Positions 1-4,232 of a stretch of 5,954 nt of DNA are shown piece by piece (within the stretch, counting starts at the first letter, position 1; every line of letters starts with the position of its first letter). The position numbers were made by a program, and so were the translations under genes. The notes under the pieces were generated by a model that had not been told where the DNA came from, did not search any database, and saw nothing but the letters and a program-made list of their open reading frames with translations. The DNA is from a bacterium (GTDB taxonomy: Bacteria; Patescibacteriota; Minisyncoccia; JAJYZQ01), in the NCBI GenBank assembly GCA_021799835.1, contig JAJYZQ010000031.1, positions 1 through 5,954 on the forward strand. The letters run 5' to 3'.

Positions 1-678
1 TTTATGGGGCCGTTGGAAGATGCAAAGCCGTGGTCTACCAATGGGCTGCGCGGCGTGTATAGGTTTTTGCATAAAGTGTGGGTAGCTGCGGCGGATCTTG
101 ATGCTGTCCGGCAAAAGAAACAGAAGCACACGCAAAGAGCAGAAGATGCTGATCAGCTTCTGGCGCTTTATGAGTGGGAACAGCGCACCATTGCGAAAGT
201 AACTCATGATATTGAAACATTGAATTTTAACACCGCCATCAGCCAAATGATGGAATACTTTAATTTTCTGAAAGCGTTTCCCTATCAAAATTCTTCTGCG
301 TATGTGCATGGATTTCAGCAACTTATCTCATTGCTGAATCCTTTTGCACCTCATATCACCGCGGAGATTGGAGAACTGCTTGGATTTAGCAAAAACATTG
401 AAAAAACTTCTTGGCCGCTGGAGACGGATGCTGATGCGGTATTCCGCGGGAATGCTCATCTGATTGCTCGGTCTCGCGCCGCTCGCGCCGCGGAGGTTGT
501 TATTCAAATAAACGGCAAGGTACGCGGTAAGGTATCCTTTGCTGCGGGACTTTCCGCTGATGATGCATTTGCCGCAGCATTACAAGACGAAAAAGTGCGA
601 TTATACGTTGCGGATCCCGCACGCGCAAAATATTTTTGGGTACAGGATAAGCTTTTGAATATTGTTGTGCTGCGCTAA
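1..678 (+). CDS. leuS: Leucyl-tRNA synthetase, C-terminal part (5' end outside window)
   Basis: Class I leucyl-tRNA synthetase, a cytoplasmic enzyme that charges tRNA-Leu with leucine. The frame is open from base 1 (TTT, then ATG at 4), so the ATG at 4 is an internal Met and the real start lies upstream. What is present is the C-terminal third. It starts at the family sequence MGPLEDAKPW, followed by STNGLRGVYRFLHKVW at the entry to the helical anticodon-binding domain. LNPFAPHITAEIGELLG lies near residues 112-128 of this part. The small C-terminal domain carries the conserved INGKVRGKV near residues 170-178 and ends with the usual hydrophobic NIVV. The Rossmann catalytic core, the editing domain and the KMSKS loop are outside the window. 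The stop is TAA. The tsaC start follows 38 bases later on the same strand, so co-transcription is plausible. Identification is secure. Confidence 0.96.
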   Translation, partial: FMGPLEDAKPWSTNGLRGVYRFLHKVWVAAADLDAVRQKKQKHTQRAEDADQLLALYEWEQRTIAKVTHDIETLNFNTAISQMMEYFNFLKAFPYQNSSAYVHGFQQLISLLNPFAPHITAEIGELLGFSKNIEKTSWPLETDADAVFRGNAHLIARSRAARAAEVVIQINGKVRGKVSFAAGLSADDAFAAALQDEKVRLYVADPARAKYFWVQDKLLNIVVLR

Positions 679-700
679 CTAAAACGTTCTCTCGTCTGTA

Positions 701-720
701 TCATAACGGTATCGTTATGG
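701..720 (+). promoter_or_regulatory. Inverted repeat covering the tsaC start codon
   Basis: CATAACG (702-708) and CGTTATG (713-719) are perfect inverted repeats around the four-base loop GTAT; a U-G pair (701/720) could extend the stem to 8 bp. The 3' arm contains the tsaC ATG (717-719), so folding in the mRNA would hide the start codon. It could instead be a DNA operator between leuS and tsaC, or chance. No Shine-Dalgarno lies nearby. Confidence 0.35.
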
Positions 721-1367
721 AAATTATTACCCTATCAGATCAGACGCTATCGCCTGCAGCACTTTTTGCAGTAGCTGCAGCAATAGGGAAAAATAAGGTA
801 GTTGCTCTGCCGACCGATACGGTATATGGATTGGCCGCAGCAGCGGATTCGCCGCGCGCGATCAAAAGAATATTTGCACTTAAAAAACGGCCGGAACATA
901 AGCCCTTGCCGGTACTGGTGAATTCGCTCGCTATGGCAAAGACCGTCGGGCACATCAATGCGGCAAACGAGCGGCTCTTGCAATCGTTTTGGCCGGCGCC
1001 CATCAGTGTGATCCTTTTTAAGCGTGATGCAACCCTTTCTGAACTTACTGCAGGCGGTAGTACGGTTATGGTGCGTTGGCCAAACGATCCACTGCTCCAT
1101 AAGGTCATTACTGCAGTGGGAAAGCCTATTACCGGAACATCGGCAAATATATCCGGTGAGGATTCATTCGTTGATGGTGCATTATTGATCGAGCGTTTCG
1201 CGCGAGAAAAATTACAGCCCGATATTGTGGTGTGCGCTACAACAGAGCAACGGCAGAATACTCCCTCTACGATCATTGACTTAACCGGTGCGCGGCCTAA
1301 AATATTGAGAGTCGGCATGACTGATCGGGAAACGCTTAGCACGCTTTTGTCATTGGCGGGTCAGTAA
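717..1367 (+). CDS. tsaC: L-threonylcarbamoyladenylate synthase (TsaC/YwlC/Sua5 family)
   Basis: Cytoplasmic enzyme that makes threonylcarbamoyl-AMP from threonine, bicarbonate and ATP. This is the first step of the t6A37 modification of ANN-decoding tRNAs; TsaB, TsaD and TsaE complete the transfer. The 216 residues form one YrdC-type domain and lack the C-terminal Sua5 domain, so this is the short form. Visible signatures are PTDTVYGLA (32-40), the KxR motif K56-K57-R58 within LKKRPEHKPLPVLV, FWPAPISVIL (91-100; the family usually has WPGP, so Gly is Ala here), the SxN motif S142-A143-N144 in GTSANISG, and PSTIIDLTG (183-191). The K/R and S/N residues are the expected nucleotide and threonine pocket. 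The ATG at 717 fits the family's N-terminal length but has no Shine-Dalgarno, and it sits inside an inverted repeat. The gene ends with TAA, 78 bases before glyA. Confidence 0.94.
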   Translation: MEIITLSDQTLSPAALFAVAAAIGKNKVVALPTDTVYGLAAAADSPRAIKRIFALKKRPEHKPLPVLVNSLAMAKTVGHINAANERLLQSFWPAPISVILFKRDATLSELTAGGSTVMVRWPNDPLLHKVITAVGKPITGTSANISGEDSFVDGALLIERFAREKLQPDIVVCATTEQRQNTPSTIIDLTGARPKILRVGMTDRETLSTLLSLAGQ

Positions 1368-1386
1368 TTCTTTCTCCTATGATCTA

Positions 1387-1403
1387 ACAAATAGCTATTT
1401 TGT
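1387..1403. promoter_or_regulatory. Palindrome upstream of glyA
   Basis: AAATAGCTATTT (1389-1400) is a perfect 12-base palindrome. Allowing one extra T, it extends to ACAAATAGCTATTTTGT (1387-1403). It has almost no loop, so a protein-binding operator suits it better than an RNA hairpin. A -10-like TATGAT lies just upstream (1378-1383), but the only -35-like hexamer, TTGGCG at 1353-1358, is 19 bases away and matches poorly. The site could regulate glyA; the evidence is weak. Confidence 0.22.
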
Positions 1404-1445
1404 GCGTAATAACAAAGGGATCATTATCTTACGTATATTATTACT

Positions 1446-2663
1446 ATGCTTAAAAAATCATTTCCTCAAATGTACCGGTTGCTCCAGGAAGAGGAGCGCC
1501 GACAGAATCTCACCTTGGATCTCATTCCTTCGGAAAACATTGTATCGGCGGACGTGCGGGAAGCGCTGGGGAGTGTCTTTACCAATAAATATTCCGAGGG
1601 ATATCCGCATAAGCGCTATTATCCGGGCAATGCAATATGCGATGAAGTGGAGATTCTTGGGCAAGCGCTTGCGCGAAAAGTGTTCGGGTTGGATGAATCG
1701 TGGCACATCAATATGCAGCCGTATTCCGGCTCACCAGCAAATATTGCAGCGCTTATGGCGCTGGCAGAGTTCGGCGATACCATTATGGGTATGCGGCTGG
1801 ATCAGGGTGGACATCTTACTCATGGGCATGCAGTGAATTTTTCCGGCCGTGCATTCAACGTTGTTTCGTATGGCGTTAATGGCCGTGGATTTATTGACTA
1901 TGGCGAAGTGGAGCGTCTCGCGCGTGAGCATCAGCCGAAAGTCATTATTTGCGGTGCGACGGCGTATTCGCGAACAATTGACTTTAAAAGATTCGGCGCG
2001 ATCGCAAAAAGCGTCCATGCCTATCTGCTCGCGGATGTTTCCCATATCGCAGGGCTTGTTGCGAGCGGTGATCATCCCAGCCCGTTTCCGTATGCGGATG
2101 TGGTAATGACTACTACGCATAAGACATTGCGCGGTCCGCGCGGAGGGCTGCTGCTGTGCCGCGACGCACTGAAGGCGCAGATTGACAAAGCGGTTTTTCC
2201 GGGCGTGCAAGGCGGGCCGCATAACAATGAAACGTTTGCAAAAGCAGTTGCCTTGAAAGAGGCGACCACTGCGCGCTTTAAAACGTATCAACATCACGTT
2301 GTCCGCAATGCTGCAGCGCTTGCCCAAGCATTGATGCAGAATAATTTTGCGATTGTCTCTGGCGGAACGGACACGCATTTGTTTTTGTTAGACCTGCGTG
2401 GAACCGGGATTACCGGCACACAAGCCGAGCAGCGCCTGGAACGGGCAGGCATCATTGCGAATCGCAATACAGTGCCGGGAGATACGTCGCCGTTCTATCC
2501 GTCCGGCGTGCGCATGGGAACGCCCGCACTCACGACGCGCGGTATGAAAGAGCGCGCGATGAAGCAGGTAGCGGAATTGATCACTGACGCAATCCGTGAG
2601 CGCCGACCGGTGGCAGCGATTCGCAATGATGTTGAAGCGCTCTGCCGCAAGTTTTCGCTATAA
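1446..2663 (+). CDS. glyA: Serine hydroxymethyltransferase
   Basis: PLP-dependent, cytoplasmic fold-type I enzyme that interconverts serine plus tetrahydrofolate with glycine plus 5,10-methylene-tetrahydrofolate, the main source of one-carbon units. The protein has 405 residues, close to the usual bacterial length of about 415, so it looks full-length. Visible motifs in order are LIPSEN (26-31), NKYSEGYPHKRYYPGN (47-62), NMQPYSGSPAN (89-99), GGHLTHG (121-127, with H123 expected to stack on PLP), the PLP-binding ADVSHIAGLVASG (196-208, with D197), and TTTHKTLRGPRGG (222-234), in which K226 is the Schiff-base lysine. FPGVQGGPHNN (251-261) and SGVRMGTPALTTRG (353-366, with R356 binding substrate carboxylate) follow. 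The family usually has RYYGG where this protein has RYYPG. No Shine-Dalgarno precedes the ATG; the nearest purine run, AAAGGGA, is about 26 bases too far upstream. The stop is TAA. Confidence 0.97.
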   Translation: MLKKSFPQMYRLLQEEERRQNLTLDLIPSENIVSADVREALGSVFTNKYSEGYPHKRYYPGNAICDEVEILGQALARKVFGLDESWHINMQPYSGSPANIAALMALAEFGDTIMGMRLDQGGHLTHGHAVNFSGRAFNVVSYGVNGRGFIDYGEVERLAREHQPKVIICGATAYSRTIDFKRFGAIAKSVHAYLLADVSHIAGLVASGDHPSPFPYADVVMTTTHKTLRGPRGGLLLCRDALKAQIDKAVFPGVQGGPHNNETFAKAVALKEATTARFKTYQHHVVRNAAALAQALMQNNFAIVSGGTDTHLFLLDLRGTGITGTQAEQRLERAGIIANRNTVPGDTSPFYPSGVRMGTPALTTRGMKERAMKQVAELITDAIRERRPVAAIRNDVEALCRKFSL

Positions 2664-2731
2664 TGCAGCGCCATCAGGCTTAACGCCTCGGGTATTTACC
2701 CCCGATATATAACCAGTAATTCACCTATCAT

Positions 2732-3295
2732 ATGCACCAACTCAATGTCGCGGTGTTCTATTTCTTCCATAATTTTGCCGGGAAAAATATCTGGCTTGAT
2801 TTTGCCGGCATATTCTTGGCGAATTATATGATCTTTCTCGTCATTGCGCTTATTGCGTGGTACTATGTTTGGGGAAAAACGCCGGAAGAAAAGACGCGGA
2901 ACAAAATGTTGGCGATTATGGCGGGTATCAGCGGCATTATTAGCCGGCTTGTCGTTGGCGAAGCATTTAAGGCCTGGTATTTTCATCCGCGGCCGTTTAT
3001 AGTGCTGGGTACGAGCCATCTTATTCCCGAGAGCGGCAATTCATTTCCGTCTGGCCATACTATTTTTCTCTTTGGTGTGAGCACTACTGTATATATGTAT
3101 AATAAGCCTCTCGGCATTGCACTGCTGATCATCAGTGCTTTGGTGGGCATTGCGCGGATCTATACAGGCGTGCATTGGCCGGGAGATATTTTAGGCGGAG
3201 CAGTGATGGGTGTCATTATTGGGTGGGCGACCTATGCCTATTTGCGCAAACTCGTATATCGGTATCTCTATCAGCCATTGTCGCGATGGCTTTAA
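2732..3295 (+). CDS. PAP2-family membrane phosphatase (possible undecaprenyl-diphosphatase)
   Basis: Integral membrane acid phosphatase of the PAP2 superfamily (187 residues). Members dephosphorylate lipid phosphates such as phosphatidic acid, phosphatidylglycerol phosphate or undecaprenyl diphosphate. All three catalytic motifs are present: KxxxxxxRP as K80...R87-P88, PSGH at 106-109, and RxxxxxHxxxD as R142...H148...D152 (ARIYTGVHWPGD). H148 is the expected phospho-histidine nucleophile and H109 the acid. Hydrophobic stretches near residues 22-47, 59-77, 111-122, 126-142 and 150-170 fit a multi-pass protein with the active site at the outer membrane face. The motif set resembles BcrC/YbjG-type undecaprenyl-diphosphatases, but substrate cannot be read from sequence, so no symbol is given. 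There is no Shine-Dalgarno before the ATG. The pth start follows three bases after the TAA, suggesting translational coupling and one transcript. Confidence 0.9.
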   Translation: MHQLNVAVFYFFHNFAGKNIWLDFAGIFLANYMIFLVIALIAWYYVWGKTPEEKTRNKMLAIMAGISGIISRLVVGEAFKAWYFHPRPFIVLGTSHLIPESGNSFPSGHTIFLFGVSTTVYMYNKPLGIALLIISALVGIARIYTGVHWPGDILGGAVMGVIIGWATYAYLRKLVYRYLYQPLSRWL

Positions 3296-3298
3296 TCT

Positions 3299-3889
3299 AT
3301 GATCGCATTATTTGGCCTCGGCAATCCGGGAGAGCGTTATCAACACACACCGCATAATGCCGGATTTCTTTTTGCCGATGCTTTGGCGGAACAATGGTCC
3401 GGAGAACACTCATGGACATTTGCTCGGCGCTACACGGCAGACATCATTAAAACAACACTCCATAATATGGACGTTCTTTTGGCGAAACCCCAAACCTTTA
3501 TGAATGAATCCGGAAAATCCGTTGCTGCAGCGCTAAACTTTTTTCACCTTCAGCCGAACGATATTGTTGTTATTCATGATGATGTAGATCTGCCGCTCGG
3601 CGAGGTGAGAATGCAGTTTGATCGCGGATCTGCTGGGCATAAGGGTGTGGAATCCATCTTCACCGCACTTGGCACGCGAGAATTTTATCGGCTGCGCATC
3701 GGTGTTGTGCCGGCATCATCAACCATTCTTGATACACAAACATTCGTAACGCATCCGCTGAATGCAGAGGATCTCGCTTTGTTGTCTGTATCAGTGCAAT
3801 CGGCTGCACAGAGTTTTGCAGATCTTTTGGGTGTGCAGAGCTTGGCAGAGATACAGAATGTCGTACATACTCAAAAAAGCTCCCTTTAA
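3299..3889 (+). CDS. pth: Peptidyl-tRNA hydrolase
   Basis: Cytoplasmic esterase that releases tRNA from peptidyl-tRNAs dropped by ribosomes; normally essential. The 196 residues match the usual bacterial length of about 190-200. Visible signatures are LFGLGNPGERY (4-14, with N9), the catalytic histidine H19 in HNAG, KPQTFMNESG (63-72, with N69 equivalent to E. coli N68), IHDDVDLPLGEVR (92-104, with D94 equivalent to D93) and GSAGHKGVESI (110-120). In the last motif the family usually has GHNG; here Lys115 replaces the Asn equivalent to E. coli N114, which helps hold the substrate. The start follows the PAP2 stop by three bases and no Shine-Dalgarno is seen, so coupling to the upstream gene is likely. 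The TAA stop lies within the 5' arm of the long inverted repeat described at 3885-3993. Confidence 0.96.
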   Translation: MIALFGLGNPGERYQHTPHNAGFLFADALAEQWSGEHSWTFARRYTADIIKTTLHNMDVLLAKPQTFMNESGKSVAAALNFFHLQPNDIVVIHDDVDLPLGEVRMQFDRGSAGHKGVESIFTALGTREFYRLRIGVVPASSTILDTQTFVTHPLNAEDLALLSVSVQSAAQSFADLLGVQSLAEIQNVVHTQKSSL

Positions 3890-3993
3890 TCTATCTATAA
3901 GCTGGGAAATTTCGGCAAAAGCAGAAATTCCCCGTTTAAGGCCGCTCAACTCAGGAGGGGTTAGTCGGGCAGGCCACTTATAGATAGGTTAAA
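3885..3993 (+). ncRNA. Predicted three-way-junction structured RNA after pth (family not recognised)
   Basis: Bases 3885-3901 and 3977-3993 pair as a 17-bp helix (16 Watson-Crick pairs, one U-G at 3890/3988); the 11-bp core is CTATCTATAAG/CTTATAGATAG. Inside are two hairpins. The first, 3904-3932, pairs GGGAA with UUCCC and UUUC with GAAA around a bulged A, with a GC[AAAA]GC tip. The second, 3941-3970, pairs GCC, G, CU and AACUC with GGGUU, AG, C and GGC around an AGGAG loop, with small bulges. Bases 3933-3940 and 3971-3976 remain as joiners. I recognise no known riboswitch, ribozyme, SRP, 6S or tmRNA signature. The element could be a structured 3' end of the pth transcript, a leader of the mfd transcript, an independent small RNA, or an inverted-repeat mobile relic. 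Pairing was worked out by hand; function is unknown. Confidence 0.45.
3909..3920 (+). repeat. Direct repeat ATTTCGGCAAAA, copy 1
   Basis: This is the first copy of a perfect 12-base repeat; the second is at 4073-4084, 164 bases downstream. Copy 1 forms the upper 5' side and loop of the first internal hairpin in the structured RNA. Confidence 0.55.
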
Positions 3994-4006
3994 AGAAGCT
4001 TTTATG

Positions 4007-4019
4007 CACTCATTGAGTG
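4007..4019. promoter_or_regulatory. 13-base palindrome CACTCATTGAGTG
   Basis: CACTCA and TGAGTG are perfect inverted repeats around one central T. The arms GCACTC and GAGTG resemble the arms of the CIRCE/HrcA operator, but CIRCE has a nine-base spacer and this has three, so it is not a canonical CIRCE. Its position, upstream of the candidate mfd promoter, fits an operator; no regulator is encoded in the window. Confidence 0.3.
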
Positions 4020-4046
4020 TAGCTATATTATACCATATACATTTAA

Positions 4047-4074
4047 TTTGTCAATATCTTGACAAAGTTATGAT
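4047..4074 (+). promoter_or_regulatory. Candidate promoter with overlapping 20-base palindrome (small ORF and mfd)
   Basis: TTTGTCAA (4047-4054) and TTGACAAA (4059-4066) are perfect 8-base inverted repeats around TATC. Two promoter readings share the site. One is -35 TTGTCA (4048-4053) with -10 TATGAT (4069-4074), each 5/6 to the sigma-70 consensus but with a short 15-base spacer. The other is a perfect TTGACA (4059-4064) with a poor -10 (AAAATA) 17 bases on. With the TATGAT reading, transcription would start near 4081, about 38 bases before the small ORF. The palindrome would let a dimeric repressor block polymerase. The perfect -35 may partly explain the symmetry. Confidence 0.42.
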
Positions 4075-4084
4075 TTCGGCAAAA
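4073..4084 (+). repeat. Direct repeat ATTTCGGCAAAA, copy 2
   Basis: This is the second perfect copy of the 12-base repeat at 3909-3920. It overlaps the end of the candidate -10 element and the expected transcription start, where a regulator site or an initial transcribed sequence would lie. Confidence 0.55.
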
Positions 4085-4107
4085 ATAGTAAGCAATTGTG
4101 TACCATT

Positions 4108-4140
4108 AATCAAAGCTTATGCAAAAAAAAGCTTTTGATT
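4108..4140 (+). promoter_or_regulatory. Hairpin presenting the small-ORF start codon in its loop
   Basis: AATCAAAGCTT (4108-4118) pairs with AAGCTTTTGATT (4129-4140) to give 11 bp with one bulged T (4133) and a ten-base loop, ATGCAAAAAA. The AUG at 4119-4121 is the first triplet of the loop. The stem is AT-rich and no strong U-tract follows directly, so translation control seems likelier than termination, although a weak terminator cannot be excluded. Confidence 0.35.
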
Positions 4141-4226
4141 TTGAAGAAGAGGAGGACTACGAAGAACCTGATCCTGAAGAGGAAGAAAAAACTAAATGGG
4201 ATGAAGAGAGTAGTGATGATTTTTAG
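4119..4226 (+). CDS. Small highly acidic protein, 35 aa, in frame just upstream of mfd
   Basis: I do not recognise this protein. The frame runs from ATG 4119 to TAG 4224-4226 and encodes 35 residues: 12 Glu and 6 Asp against 4 Lys, one Trp, no Cys. It starts MQKKAFDFEEEEDYEEPDP and ends DEESSDDF. The strongly G-first codon pattern (GAA, GAG, GAT, GAC) looks coding rather than random, while the flanks are AT-rich. An in-frame TAA at 4107-4109 fixes the ATG as the earliest start. There is no Shine-Dalgarno; the ATG sits in a hairpin loop. The ORF shares the mfd frame: only TAG, GAA and GCT separate it from the mfd ATG. It could be a real micropeptide (possibly disordered, nucleic-acid-like in charge), a translational-coupling leader for mfd, or the former N-terminus of Mfd cut off by a stop mutation. 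Confidence 0.5.
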   Translation: MQKKAFDFEEEEDYEEPDPEEEEKTKWDEESSDDF

Positions 4227-4230
4227 GAAG
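4225..4230 (+). promoter_or_regulatory. Shine-Dalgarno AGGAAG for mfd, overlapping the small-ORF stop
   Basis: AGGAAG begins inside the TAG stop of the small ORF and ends two bases before the mfd ATG; counted from AGGA the spacer is four bases, slightly short. It is the only plausible Shine-Dalgarno before any of the six visible start codons. The overlap implies that ribosomes finishing the small ORF would sit over the mfd start site. Confidence 0.5.
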
Positions 4231-4232
4231 CT

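Larger units (their letters stand above)
3890..4118 (+). other. AT-rich intergenic region between pth and the small ORF before mfd
   Basis: No convincing protein gene is seen here. In order, the region holds most of the long-helix RNA element (to 3993), an AAAAG/CTTTT mini-hairpin (3991-4003) that would compete with the last bases of that helix, a 13-base palindrome (4007-4019), an AT-rich tract (4021-4046), a 20-base palindrome that overlaps promoter-like hexamers (4047-4074), and the second copy of a 12-base direct repeat (4073-4084). A 44-codon open frame at 4004-4138 is judged spurious. It is the only long gap in the window and is much richer in A+T than the genes, as expected for a regulatory region serving mfd. 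Confidence 0.6.

Noticed and set aside
740..1342. Long reverse-strand open frame of about 200 codons opposite tsaC
   Set aside because: It lies wholly inside tsaC, which has clear catalytic motifs on the + strand. The reverse translation is Cys/Ser/Arg-rich and shows no family signature.
2676..2705. Possible terminator after glyA: AGGC/GCCT mini-hairpin and a TCGGG/CCCGA hairpin
   Set aside because: The stems are only 4-5 bp, share base 2688, and no U-tract follows. An intrinsic terminator is not supported.
2770..2809. Two copies of ATTTTGCCGG about 30 bases apart
   Set aside because: Both encode Phe-Ala-Gly within the PAP2 protein in the same frame, so ordinary codon reuse explains them.
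3885..3993. Known RNA families for the long-helix element (purine, TPP, ZTP, fluoride riboswitches, hammerhead, twister, SRP, 6S, CRISPR repeat or tracrRNA)
   Set aside because: None of the conserved core sequences I know for these families is present, there is no repeat-spacer array, and no cas gene is in view.
3991..4003. AAAAG-AAG-CTTTT as an intrinsic terminator after pth
   Set aside because: The stem is 5 bp, mostly A-U, and the T-run is part of the stem itself, so it is too weak to call as a terminator. It is kept only as a competitor of the long helix.
4004..4138. 44-codon open frame starting MHSLSVAILYHIH, overlapping the start of the acidic small ORF
   Set aside because: It runs through the palindromes, the candidate promoter and the direct repeat, follows AT-rich composition, and overlaps a better-supported frame. 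No domain or motif is recognisable.
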